From a bacterium (GTDB lineage: Bacteria; Electryoneota; RPQS01): 64,000 nucleotides of DNA. The translations under genes and the position numbers were made by a program. Positions 40,059 to 48,739 of this stretch are shown here, piece after piece. The notes under the pieces are model-generated. The model saw only the letters and a list, made by a program, of their open reading frames with translations. It searched no databases and was not told the origin of the DNA. Where the stretch lies: contig JADJEH010000001.1 of NCBI GenBank assembly GCA_016702305.1, forward strand, positions 248,001 to 312,000. The letters are read 5' to 3'. Numbering within the stretch: the stretch's first letter is position 1; the number at the start of each line of letters is the position of its first letter.

Positions 40059-42049
40059 TCGATGTCTCCCGGCCGCACTGTATAGACGAGCCGCGCGAAC
40101 GGCTGCACCGAAATATAGTCGCTGCCGACTACGTTCAGAGTATCGCCGATGGCCGACGACGCTTCGATTTGCGTACGCACGTAGAACCCATCGGATTTGA
40201 AATACTCAAGCCAGCGCGGCGTTAGGTCCACCGTGAACTCAAATTCTTCGGCTTCAGTGGCGCGGCCGTTGCTGACGGGCGGGCTCGGGATATCAATCTC
40301 GAACAGCGTGTCCACATCCGCGCCGGCGTTGGACTGGAGCTTGAGACTGTCGTAGTCCGCCACGAGAAAACAGCGCGCGCCAAGGGGCAGATGATTCCAA
40401 ACGCGAATCGTCGCGGTGCCGCTCGAAATGTCGTCAAGATCGCGCGGCGAAACGCGCTCAACTTCGCCCACCGGTTCAAGCGTATCGGTCAGGACGACCG
40501 AGAGTGCCGCCCGCAATTCGAGCGCCAGCGCGACGGTCGAGTTGCTGTACAGCGAGACCTCGCCGGACAATGTCGAATGACCGTGCGCCGACAAGAGGTC
40601 GGGGTAGCTGGCCAGAAGATTCGCCAATCCGGGAATCGTTGCGAACGTATCTTCCGTCAGCGGCAAGTTCTCAATATGGACTTCCGACTGGCCTACCGCC
40701 ATACCGGCTAACCATGTGCTGGCGTCAATCGTTGCGTCAATCGAACCGCCGATCCCCTGATCCACGTGAACCCGAGCTTCGACTTGCAAGGGCCGAACAA
40801 CTTCCCAACCTTGCGGCGGGCGATCTATTGTAATCGAGAGCGAGTCAAAGTCAAGCTCCAGATCGTTCAAGGTGCCCGAAAAGAACTCGACCGGCAATTG
40901 CTCCACCGTGATCGCACCGAAAACGCGCTCGCCCTCGCCTTGAAACACGCGCCGGTCAGCGCTCGCGGGCGTGTGCGAAATTAGCTCGCCTCGCAGCGTT
41001 TGATCGGTCTCGCCATCGGGTCGGATGCGGAATTGCGCCATTGAAATGACGACCACTTCCGAATCACCCGGCTGCAAGAATCGCGTGACCTTCAGGGTAT
41101 CATTGAGGCGGCTTACAAGATTCGGCAGGCGCAGCGTCACCGTATCGGCAAACTGTGTCTGGTTGCCTAAAGTAATCGTCAGATTGCCCGCCGCAATCAC
41201 CGCGAGGTCAATCACATGCTGCTGGTTAATCGCAAGTGCGCTGTCCCGCGTAACCGTCTGCTCCGGTACGATGCCATAAAACTGCCGAGCCGTCACCGTG
41301 TCAATCGTCGCGGTGACCGCGATGCGGTCGGTCGAATCCACGGTGATCTGGCTTCCGCCAACGCCCGTGGCGAAGAGGTTCAGCGCGAAGACGCCGTATT
41401 GCACCACACCTTCTAATGAGGCGCTGGCAACGAACTGCTGCTCGGCGCTCAATCCACTGATGCTGGCGACCACACGTCCGCCCGCGCGAAGCTCAACGTC
41501 CTGGATGGCGTAAGGCAAGCGATTCGTGACAATGATGGCAATCGTTCCTGTGTCAATTTCCAGACTGTCGTAACCAAACGGGAGGGGGAGGGCTATCGTT
41601 GCGCGAAGATCGTGTTCAGGCAGGTCTTGCGTCGTCCCATGCAGTGCGGCAATCGTTGGGTTCAGCATGCCCAGTGAATACGCCAGCAGCGTGTCGTAGT
41701 CCAACGGAGCTTCTATCGCGGTCAGGAAGCGTTCGATCCTGAGGTCAATCGGTTCGACATACAAGCTGTCTTCCAGACCTGACGACAATTCGGCCCACGC
41801 GCTGAAATAGAGCGTGCTGTCGGCTGCCATGCCCACGCCTGAACCTGCGGCGCGCAACACGCTGTCCGGATCAGCTAACTCCCACATGCCATAGGTGCGC
41901 ACGCCAAACGGAACGTTGAGATCAACATCCCACCACAATTCGCCCGGCTCCTGCGGAAGTTCACATCCCGCTACAAATGTCAACAGCCACAAACACAAAA
42001 GACGGAGCACCCTCCGTCTTTTGTGCGTACTATCCTTGTACAAAAGCAT
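40055..42049 (-). CDS. Large outer-membrane lipoprotein, function unknown
   Basis: A 664-residue protein with a lipoprotein signal: basic HKRRR, hydrophobic core, and lipobox LLTFVAGC with the acylated Cys at residue 29. The rest is beta-rich with many Leu/Val/Thr strands and repeated Ig-like stretches (for example VTATIDTVTARQFYGIVPEQ, LTITLGNQTQFADTVTLRLP). No catalytic motif is visible. ATG 42049 shares its A with the ahcY stop (TGATG), and its stop overlaps the barrel-protein start. It is therefore made with that barrel and may form a complex with it. I do not recognise the family. Confidence 0.75.
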   Translation of the reverse strand: MLLYKDSTHKRRRVLRLLCLWLLTFVAGCELPQEPGELWWDVDLNVPFGVRTYGMWELADPDSVLRAAGSGVGMAADSTLYFSAWAELSSGLEDSLYVEPIDLRIERFLTAIEAPLDYDTLLAYSLGMLNPTIAALHGTTQDLPEHDLRATIALPLPFGYDSLEIDTGTIAIIVTNRLPYAIQDVELRAGGRVVASISGLSAEQQFVASASLEGVVQYGVFALNLFATGVGGSQITVDSTDRIAVTATIDTVTARQFYGIVPEQTVTRDSALAINQQHVIDLAVIAAGNLTITLGNQTQFADTVTLRLPNLVSRLNDTLKVTRFLQPGDSEVVVISMAQFRIRPDGETDQTLRGELISHTPASADRRVFQGEGERVFGAITVEQLPVEFFSGTLNDLELDFDSLSITIDRPPQGWEVVRPLQVEARVHVDQGIGGSIDATIDASTWLAGMAVGQSEVHIENLPLTEDTFATIPGLANLLASYPDLLSAHGHSTLSGEVSLYSNSTVALALELRAALSVVLTDTLEPVGEVERVSPRDLDDISSGTATIRVWNHLPLGARCFLVADYDSLKLQSNAGADVDTLFEIDIPSPPVSNGRATEAEEFEFTVDLTPRWLEYFKSDGFYVRTQIEASSAIGDTLNVVGSDYISVQPFARLVYTVRPGDIE
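41994..42025 (-). terminator. Terminator-like hairpin inside the lipoprotein signal-peptide codons
   Basis: CACAAAAGACGGAG (41994-42007) and CTCCGTCTTTTGTG (42012-42025) form a perfect 14-bp stem with a four-base loop. On the minus strand the stem ends TTTTGTGTTTG. It lies 24 bases after the ahcY stop and within codons for HKRRRVLRLLC of the next gene, so it could attenuate expression of the lipoprotein and barrel genes. Confidence 0.65.
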
Positions 42050-43353
42050 CAGGTGCCCATCTCCCAGGCGGCGAGATATTTCTTCTGCTCAGCGGTCAGC
42101 TTGTCAATCTTGATGCCCATGGTCTTGAGCTTCAAGGTTGAAATGTAATCTTCAATGGACTTGGGCACATCGTGCACGTCCACCGTCAGCTTCTTGGCAT
42201 GCTTGATCGCGTGCTCGGTCGTCAGCGCTTGCGTCGCGAAGCTCATGTCCATCACCGAGGCCGGGTGACCATGCGCCGCGCCCAAATTCACCAAACGGCC
42301 TTCTGCGATCACGTTGACCTGCGAACCGCCCTTCAGTGTGTAGCGATCCACGAACGGAACGACGTTCTTCTCAACGCGTGTCGCCATGTCCGCCAGGCCC
42401 TTGAGATCCAGTTCGATGTCAAAGTGGCCGCTATTGCACACAAACGCGCCGCTCTGCATCTTCGCGAAATGTTCCGGACGAATAACGTGCATGTTGCCCG
42501 TCACCGTGCAGAAGATATCGCCGATCTTGGCCGCTTCGGCCATCGTCATCACGCGGAAACCGTCCATGCGCGCTTCGAGCGCGCGAATCGGGTTGATTTC
42601 TGTCACGACCACTTCCGCGCCGTGGCCCTTGGCACGCATGGCGAAGCCCTTGCCGCACCAGCCGTAACCGGCCACAACCACCACGCGACCCGCAATCAAA
42701 CCGTCCGTCGCGCGGATGATGCCGTCCAGTGTGGACTGGCCCGTGCCGTAACGGTTGTCAAACAGGTGCTTGGTGTCGGCGTTGTTCACGGCATACACCG
42801 GGAAGCGCAGCTTGCCGTCGTTGTGCAGCGCTTTCAGACGCACCACGCCGGTCGTCGTCTCTTCCAGCGACGCAACAATCTGCTCGCCGAACTCGATGTG
42901 ACTCGTATGCAGACCGTGCACAAGGTCCGCGCCATCGTCCATCGTGATGGACGGATTGTGGCGCATCGCCGCGTCCAGATGCTGGTAGTAGGTCTTGTTG
43001 TCCTCGCCCTTAATCGCGTAGGTGCGAATACCGAAATCCTTGACCAACGACGCCGCGACGTCGTCCTGCGTGGACAGCGGATTGCTTGCCACCAGAACCA
43101 GATCCGCGCCGCCAGCCTTCAGCGTGCGCGCCAGATTGGCCGTCTCCGCCGTCACGTGCAAACACGCCGACATGCGATGACCCTTGAGCGGCTTTTCTTT
43201 CTCGAACCGTGCGCGAATCTCGGCCAGCACCGGCATATCGCGGTCGGCCCACAAAATTCGATTCTTGCCCTTGCCCGCCAAGCTCTCGTCGGCCACGTGA
43301 TGGCTCATCGCCGGCGCCGCGCCCTTCTTAGCCTTCGTTGCTGTTGAAGCCAT
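42049..43353 (-). CDS. ahcY: S-adenosylhomocysteine hydrolase
   Basis: Hydrolyses S-adenosylhomocysteine to adenosine and homocysteine with bound NAD. The 434-residue protein has ETANLARTLKAGGADLVLVA and SNPLSTQDDVAASLV near the N-terminus. The NAD loop is VVVAGYGWCGKGFAMRAKGH. The family sentence NSGHFDIELDLKGLADMATR is present, and the C-terminus reads LTAEQKKYLAAWEMGT. Length is normal. It lies 18 bases after metK on the same strand, so synthesis of S-adenosylmethionine and clearance of its by-product are co-transcribed. Confidence 0.96.
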   Translation of the reverse strand: MASTATKAKKGAAPAMSHHVADESLAGKGKNRILWADRDMPVLAEIRARFEKEKPLKGHRMSACLHVTAETANLARTLKAGGADLVLVASNPLSTQDDVAASLVKDFGIRTYAIKGEDNKTYYQHLDAAMRHNPSITMDDGADLVHGLHTSHIEFGEQIVASLEETTTGVVRLKALHNDGKLRFPVYAVNNADTKHLFDNRYGTGQSTLDGIIRATDGLIAGRVVVVAGYGWCGKGFAMRAKGHGAEVVVTEINPIRALEARMDGFRVMTMAEAAKIGDIFCTVTGNMHVIRPEHFAKMQSGAFVCNSGHFDIELDLKGLADMATRVEKNVVPFVDRYTLKGGSQVNVIAEGRLVNLGAAHGHPASVMDMSFATQALTTEHAIKHAKKLTVDVHDVPKSIEDYISTLKLKTMGIKIDKLTAEQKKYLAAWEMGT

Positions 43354-43371
43354 GTACCCTTGCTTCCCTTA

Positions 43372-44499
43372 TTATGCTAATGAATTCACTCTGTCCGTCT
43401 TTTCCCACGTAAAGGTCTCTTCGGAACGGCCGAAATGACCATAGGCCGCCGTCTTGCGGTAGATCGGACGGCGCAAATCGAGCGCCGTGATAATCCCGCG
43501 CACCGAAAGATCAAAGTTCTTGCGAATCTTCGCCTCGATCTCTTCGTCCGGCGCCTTGCCCGTGCCATACGTGTTCACCATCAACGACACCGGCTGCGCT
43601 ACGCCAATTGCGTAGGCCACCTGGATCATGCAGCGCTCGGCCAAGCCCGCCGCCACCACGTTCTTGGCGATCCAGCGCGCCGCGTACGCACCGCTGCGGT
43701 CTACCTTGGTCGGATCCTTGCCCGAAAATGCGCCGCCGCCGTGCGGAGCCCAGCCGCCATAAGTGTCCACGATGATCTTGCGACCCGTCAAACCCGCGTC
43801 GCCCTGCGGTCCGCCGACCACGAACCGGCCCGACGGATTAATGTAAATCTTGCAATCACTCGCCAGCTTGTAGTTGCCCAGCACCGTCGGCAGAAGGTCG
43901 CGCTTCAAATCGGCTTCAATCGTCTTCTGATCCGCGCTGGGATCATGCTGCGTGGAGACGACGATCGCCGTGATCTCCGTCGGCTTGTTGTCCACATAGC
44001 GAACCGATACCTGTGACTTGGCGTCCGGGCGCAGATAGCCAAGCTTTCCCGCGCGGCGCATCTTCGCCAATTCCAACATCAGCTTGTGCGACAGCACGAT
44101 CGGCAACGGCATCATCTCCGGCGTCTCCGTCGTCGCATAGCCGAACATCATACCCTGATCGCCCGCGCCGTCGGCGTCAACGGCCTGCGAAATGTCCGGG
44201 CTCTGCTTGTCAATCGTCGTTATCACCGCGCAGGTCTCGTAGTCGAAACCATAGGCGGCGTTCGTGTAACCGATCTCTTTGATGACGCTGCGCACAAGCG
44301 CCGGAATATCAACGTACGTGTGCGTGGTGATCTCGCCGCCTACCAGCGCCATACCCGTCGTCACGAACGTCTCGCAGGCCACGCGCGCCATCGAGTCGTC
44401 CTTCAACATCGCGTCCAGAACCGCGTCCGATATCTGATCGGCAATCTTATCGGGATGCCCCTCGCTGACCGATTCGCTGGAAAAGACAAACGTGCTCAT
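43372..44499 (-). CDS. metK: S-adenosylmethionine synthetase
   Basis: Makes S-adenosylmethionine from ATP and methionine. The 375-residue product starts FVFSSESVSEGHPDKIADQI, and has DGAGDQGMMFGYA, then GRFVVGGPQGDAGLTGRKII, and GGGAFSGKDPTKVDRSGAYA with AR. All are standard. The length is slightly short of E. coli MetK. It lies 39 bases after the sugar nucleotidyltransferase and 18 before ahcY. I looked for a SAM riboswitch upstream and saw none, which fits its position inside an operon. Confidence 0.96.
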   Translation of the reverse strand: MSTFVFSSESVSEGHPDKIADQISDAVLDAMLKDDSMARVACETFVTTGMALVGGEITTHTYVDIPALVRSVIKEIGYTNAAYGFDYETCAVITTIDKQSPDISQAVDADGAGDQGMMFGYATTETPEMMPLPIVLSHKLMLELAKMRRAGKLGYLRPDAKSQVSVRYVDNKPTEITAIVVSTQHDPSADQKTIEADLKRDLLPTVLGNYKLASDCKIYINPSGRFVVGGPQGDAGLTGRKIIVDTYGGWAPHGGGAFSGKDPTKVDRSGAYAARWIAKNVVAAGLAERCMIQVAYAIGVAQPVSLMVNTYGTGKAPDEEIEAKIRKNFDLSVRGIITALDLRRPIYRKTAAYGHFGRSEETFTWEKTDRVNSLA

Positions 44500-44538
44500 G
44501 AATGGATTAACCGCTCCGTCGTGAAGTGAAAATGATGC

Positions 44539-45540
44539 CTAAAGCTCTTCGCTCTCGCGCCCGCCTTCGATGATCGCGCTCGAGTCGCCCAAATTGTAAC
44601 GATGAAAACTGCCCTTGACCGTGGCGCCATTGCCCACCAGCGAGCCCGCCACCAACGCGTCCTCGACCAGCGCCCCGTCTCCCAGTATCGCATCCCGTAC
44701 CATCGCATTACGCACCCGTGCGCCCGCGCCGATTGTCGCGTGCGGCCCCACGATGGCCAGCTCCAGTACGGCGTCCGGGTGAATGAACACCGGCGGGATT
44801 ATCACCGTCCCGGGAGTCGCCGTGGCGCCATTGCCGCTGCCCGAATCCAGCAGGTGCCGGTTCGTCGTCAAGAGCGTCTCAGGCTTCCCGCAGTCAAACC
44901 AATTGTCCACAAAAAACGTGGAGATCGGCACATCCTGCTCGATCATTAACTGCAAAGCGTCCGTCAACTGAAACTCGCCGCGCGTTGTCAGATTGCGTTC
45001 AAATAACATCTCAATCGCGCGCTTCAACGCCGGAGCCTGACGAATCAGGTAAATTCCCACGATGACCAGATTGGAACGCGGGTTCTCCGGCTTTTCAACC
45101 AGCCGCGTCACCATCTGTTCGCGCGTCTCAACAACGCCGAAGCGCCGCGGATCTTCGACAGTCTTCACGCCTATCGCCGATGTCCCGCTCTCGCGCATCA
45201 CCTTCTGCAAATCAAACTCAAAGATCGTGTCGCCCAGTATGACCAGGACTTCCTGATCGTCAGGCGCCAAACCTAAATGCACCGCGTGCGCCAAGCCCTT
45301 CGCCTCATGCTGAACAACAAACTCCGCCGGAACGGAGTAGTTTTCGCGCACGTAGCGCTCGATCAAATCACCCATTGCACCTACGACCAGCGTTACCTGG
45401 TCAATACCAGACGCAATCAGGTGATCCAGGATGTGTCCAAGGATGGGTTTCCCGGCCACATTGAGGAGGACTTTGGGCCGGGTATAGGTGTGCGGACGAA
45501 GGCGGGAGCCCACGCCTGCGACAGGAATGATAGCTTTCAC
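44539..45540 (-). CDS. Sugar-phosphate nucleotidyltransferase with beta-helix tail
   Basis: I start at GTG 45540, which gives the usual N-terminus VKAIIPVAGVGSRLRPHTYT with RPKVLLNV. An in-frame TTG at 45600 adds 20 residues without homology. The GT-A-like nucleotidyltransferase domain has VVGAMGD, ILGDTIFEFDL and TRLVEKPENPRSNLVIVGIY. From about residue 240, hexapeptide-like repeats suggest a left-handed beta-helix (IHPDAVLELAIVGPHATIGA, VRDAILGDGALVEDALVAGS). This is the layout of long glucose-1-phosphate thymidylyl- or uridylyl-type enzymes. It lies directly after a phosphosugar isomerase, so it probably activates a hexose phosphate. The nucleotide and sugar are not determinable here. Confidence 0.85.
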   Translation of the reverse strand: MKAIIPVAGVGSRLRPHTYTRPKVLLNVAGKPILGHILDHLIASGIDQVTLVVGAMGDLIERYVRENYSVPAEFVVQHEAKGLAHAVHLGLAPDDQEVLVILGDTIFEFDLQKVMRESGTSAIGVKTVEDPRRFGVVETREQMVTRLVEKPENPRSNLVIVGIYLIRQAPALKRAIEMLFERNLTTRGEFQLTDALQLMIEQDVPISTFFVDNWFDCGKPETLLTTNRHLLDSGSGNGATATPGTVIIPPVFIHPDAVLELAIVGPHATIGAGARVRNAMVRDAILGDGALVEDALVAGSLVGNGATVKGSFHRYNLGDSSAIIEGGRESEEL

Positions 45541-45596
45541 AATGCGCGGCTCGCGATTCTTAAAGTCTTGTAATCTACGGATTTCCCGCGATAGAA

Positions 45597-46664
45597 TCAA
45601 GACCCGCTGAGCAAATTCTTAAGAGCCGTAATCTTCGGGATTTCCATCGGATCCTCTGCCCGCAGCACCGCAAGGAAGATGGTCACTGCATCCAGAAACA
45701 GCATCATCCGCACGCCCTGCGCCAGCCGGCCGCGAGTCGTCGGGAATAGCACCGAAGGATCAATCCGCATGCTCTGCACGCCCAGCGAAGCCAGCAGTTG
45801 CTCCAAGGCCATACGTGGATCGGCAATCGCGTTTCGCTTGGCCCATTTGCCGATGAACAACACAAACACCGGCGGCAGCACCTGCGACATATGCGCAAAT
45901 GACTCCACCTCGTTGTGCATCAATTCCGGCAACTCCGACGCCCGCGCCCAGACCTTGCTGTTCTCCGCTAATTGCGCACGAAAGCGAAACGCCAGCGCGG
46001 GATCAACCATGCCATCGCACGTGTAAATAACCGGCGTGCGATCCACAAGCTTCATGGCCAAAGCCAACGCCGGATTCGCCGCAGGATTGAGGCCGCCGTA
46101 AACCACAGCGTCAGCGCGCAGTTCGGCCAACGGCCAATTGTCCAACGACGGATCATGAAAACCGTACACCTTCTTGAATAGACGATGCACGGCGCCAAGC
46201 GAGAACCCCACCGCCGCGCGCGGCGGATAGCCTCCGGGTAATTTCAAGTGCGGAATGTTCTGCGCGCTAGCGTATTGTTCGATCTCGCCCGCGCTCGACA
46301 TTGCCAGCCATACCTGCGGCGTCGGCACTTCCTTTAGAGCATACACCGATTCCACAGTATTGCCCGAATAGCTGCAGACCAAGCGGGGAAGGGCGGAAGC
46401 GCACTCCCAGCGCCGCACGAAAATCCGCGCATCCAGCCCCGGCGGCTCCAAACCAAAGGCCTGCAACAGGTCGCCCGCCACCGCGCTGCCGCCTAACCCG
46501 CACCAATCCAAAAGCGGCTCCGCGCTCAAACTGTTCTGCGCGAGAAACTGGTCTGCCAGCGCCGCGCCCGCTTGCAGTTGTTCGGCAAGCTCCAGCGTCT
46601 TGCCCAGCATATCCGTCGGGTCAAGCTGCGCCAGTCGCTGCGCAGTTAAGTTAATCGAGGGCAT
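45597..46664 (-). CDS. Bifunctional phosphoglucose/phosphomannose isomerase (SIS domain)
   Basis: A 355-residue SIS-fold isomerase of the phosphoglucose/phosphomannose type. Signatures are WCGLGGSAVAGDLLQAFGLE, the sugar-phosphate loop VCSYSGNTVESVYALKEVPT, and the C-terminal region with LMHNEVESFAHMSQV. The length agrees with the family. It would supply fructose-6-phosphate or mannose-6-phosphate for sugar nucleotide synthesis, for example the GDP-mannose consumed by Gmd at 2.3 kb. It lies between enzyme I and the nucleotidyltransferase in the same direction. Confidence 0.88.
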   Translation of the reverse strand: MPSINLTAQRLAQLDPTDMLGKTLELAEQLQAGAALADQFLAQNSLSAEPLLDWCGLGGSAVAGDLLQAFGLEPPGLDARIFVRRWECASALPRLVCSYSGNTVESVYALKEVPTPQVWLAMSSAGEIEQYASAQNIPHLKLPGGYPPRAAVGFSLGAVHRLFKKVYGFHDPSLDNWPLAELRADAVVYGGLNPAANPALALAMKLVDRTPVIYTCDGMVDPALAFRFRAQLAENSKVWARASELPELMHNEVESFAHMSQVLPPVFVLFIGKWAKRNAIADPRMALEQLLASLGVQSMRIDPSVLFPTTRGRLAQGVRMMLFLDAVTIFLAVLRAEDPMEIPKITALKNLLSGS

Positions 46665-46699
46665 GATTGCTCCGCCATGTGCTCAATGCGTAGAAAATA

Positions 46700-48469
46700 T
46701 TAACTGAACCAGATCGGTAAATCCGCGAAACGCTTCTTCAATTCACCCCGCAGGAAGCTCTGCACCTCCTGCGATGTGTCCATCTTCAGCGCTTTGCGCG
46801 CGATCCGCTTGCACTCTTCATAGGTCATGCTGCGGATGATCTTCTTGATCTCGGGAATCATGGAGGCCGTCATCGAAAGCTCTTCAAGTCCCAGTCCGAC
46901 CAGCAACGGCGCCGCAGCCGGGCTGCCGCCTAACTCACCGCAAATCCCCACGTGAACACCGTGCTTGGCTCCCGCCTTCACCGTCATCTCGATCAGGCGC
47001 AGCACGCCCGGATGATAACTTCGGTAGTAGGCCGCCACCTGCTCATTGGCGCGATCCGTTGCGACGGTATACTGCACCAGATCATTCGTCCCAATCGAAA
47101 AGAAGTCGCACTCCTCGGCCAACCGGTCCGCAATAATCGCCGCCGACGGAATCTCCACCATAATCCCCACCAGCATATTCGGATCATGCGCCAGCTTCCG
47201 CTGATTCAACTCCTGTTTCGCCTCCTGCAGCACCGCCAGCGACTCGCGCAGCTCCTCGAATCCCGACACAAACGGGAACATCACCCGCACGTTGCCGCGC
47301 GCCGAAGCCCGCAGAATCGCCCTAAGCTGCACCTTGAACAGATCCCGCCGCGACAGCGACACGCGAATGGCGCGATAACCCAAGAACGGATTCTTCTCGT
47401 CGCGAATATTAATGCCTGCATGATACTTGTCGCCGCCCAGGTCGAACGTCCGGATTACTACCGGATGCGGCGCCATGATCTCGGCTGCCTTGTCATACAC
47501 CTCAAACTGTTCGTCTTCCGTCGGCGTCGTTTCGCGAGTGAGAAACAGGAACTCGCTGCGAAACAGACCGACGCCCGTCCCACCGTGCGCATGCACGGAT
47601 TCCGCTTCACGCGGCAGTTCGATGTTCCCCCACAGCTTGATCTCGCGGCCGTCAAGCGTCACTGCGGGCTGAAACTTGATATCCTCCAGCAAACGCTGAA
47701 AACCGCGATAGCGTTCCCGCTTCTCTTCATATTCAACCTGCGAATCGGGCGTCGGATGTAGAATCACCTTGCCGCTGTTGCCGTTGATGATGATCGAGTC
47801 GCCGTCCTGCACCTTGCCCGACACATCGCCGATGCCGACAATCGTTGGAATATCCATGCTCCGCGCTAAGATTGCCGTGTGCGACGTCAGCCCGCCAACA
47901 TCCGTGGCAATACCGTGGACCAGTTCGCGATCCAGATTCAACGCCTGCGTCGGCGACAAATCCTCCGCCACCAGAATTACCTGGTGCGTCGGGTGATCCG
48001 GGATAATATCTCCATCGCCGCGCAGAAATCGTAACAGGCGCGTGCGCACGTCGCGCAAATCCGTCGCCCGTTCGCGGAAAACCTCGCCTTGCGAACGGCT
48101 GATGACTTCAATCATCTGCGCAAACGAATCGAAGATGATGTACTCGGCGTCGAACTGCTCGCGCGTAATCCGCCCACGCACCTGATCCAAAAATACTTCG
48201 TCCGCCAAAATCAGCAGATGCGCGTCGAAAATTTTACCGACCGCTACGCCCGCTACGTCAAGCGCCCGGTCGCGCGAGCGCTCAATCGCGTGGCGCGTCT
48301 CCTCAATCGAGCGGTCAAAGCGCCCCAACTCCTGCGGAATTTCCGAAGGCGCCAGTTTGCGCGGAAGCACTTCGGGTTCATCATACACCATGCGGTGCAC
48401 GATGCCAATCGCGATTCCCGGTGACGCCGGAATTCCGCGCAGAATCTGCTCCCTCTTGTCGGCACTCAC
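46700..48469 (-). CDS. ptsI: Phosphoenolpyruvate-protein phosphotransferase, enzyme I
   Basis: Enzyme I passes phosphate from PEP to HPr. The 589-residue protein has the phosphorylated His197 in GIATDVGGLTSHTAILARSM. The swivel domain ends at IINGNSGKVILHP. The PEP-binding barrel has GLFRSEFLFLTRETTPTEDE and MFPFVSGFEEL, then GIMVEIPSAAIIADRLAEEC and DFFSIGTNDLVQY. The active-site Cys is in HVGICGELGGSPAAAPLLVG. All key residues are present. It lies three bases after HPr. Confidence 0.95.
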   Translation of the reverse strand: MSADKREQILRGIPASPGIAIGIVHRMVYDEPEVLPRKLAPSEIPQELGRFDRSIEETRHAIERSRDRALDVAGVAVGKIFDAHLLILADEVFLDQVRGRITREQFDAEYIIFDSFAQMIEVISRSQGEVFRERATDLRDVRTRLLRFLRGDGDIIPDHPTHQVILVAEDLSPTQALNLDRELVHGIATDVGGLTSHTAILARSMDIPTIVGIGDVSGKVQDGDSIIINGNSGKVILHPTPDSQVEYEEKRERYRGFQRLLEDIKFQPAVTLDGREIKLWGNIELPREAESVHAHGGTGVGLFRSEFLFLTRETTPTEDEQFEVYDKAAEIMAPHPVVIRTFDLGGDKYHAGINIRDEKNPFLGYRAIRVSLSRRDLFKVQLRAILRASARGNVRVMFPFVSGFEELRESLAVLQEAKQELNQRKLAHDPNMLVGIMVEIPSAAIIADRLAEECDFFSIGTNDLVQYTVATDRANEQVAAYYRSYHPGVLRLIEMTVKAGAKHGVHVGICGELGGSPAAAPLLVGLGLEELSMTASMIPEIKKIIRSMTYEECKRIARKALKMDTSQEVQSFLRGELKKRFADLPIWFS

Positions 48470-48472
48470 GGC

Positions 48473-48739
48473 TTAGTCCTCATAGAACTTGTTCTCGAAC
48501 AGTTTGATCAGTTCGTCAATCAACTGCTGCTCATCGTCGCCAATCGCCTCCAGCACCAGCGTGCTCCCGCGCGCCGCCGCCAGCATCATCACGCCCATGA
48601 TGCTCTTCCCGTTCACACGCATGCCGTCCTTGAGCAGATATACATCCGCTTGATACTTCGAGGCTATCTTGGTCAACTGCGCGGCCGGACGTATATGCAG
48701 TCCCAGCCGGTTCAACAGGGTGACTTCTTTCTGGATCAC
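48473..48739 (-). CDS. ptsH: Phosphocarrier protein HPr
   Basis: I start at GTG 48739, which overlaps the IID stop (GTGA) and gives exactly 88 residues. A longer in-frame reading upstream is a shadow of IID. His15 (LGLHIRPAAQL), the site phosphorylated by enzyme I, and Ser46 (VNGKSIMGVMMLAA), the regulatory site of HPr kinase, are both at their standard positions. Ser46 suggests that the organism has HprK, but that gene is not in the window. No ribosome-binding sequence precedes the start, so translation probably relies on coupling to IID. Confidence 0.93.
   Translation of the reverse strand: MIQKEVTLLNRLGLHIRPAAQLTKIASKYQADVYLLKDGMRVNGKSIMGVMMLAAARGSTLVLEAIGDDEQQLIDELIKLFENKFYED

Noticed and set aside
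42172..43347. A 391-codon open frame on the plus strand, antisense to ahcY
   Set aside because: It mirrors almost the whole of ahcY, is very rich in His and Arg, and has no recognisable motif. It arises from GC-rich codon structure of the real gene.
44500..44540. Possible SAM riboswitch before metK
   Set aside because: The 39-base gap is too short and shows no riboswitch-like stems; metK is inside an operon.
46952..47761. A 269-codon open frame on the plus strand opposite ptsI
   Set aside because: It is Arg/His-rich shadow coding; enzyme I on the minus strand is certain.
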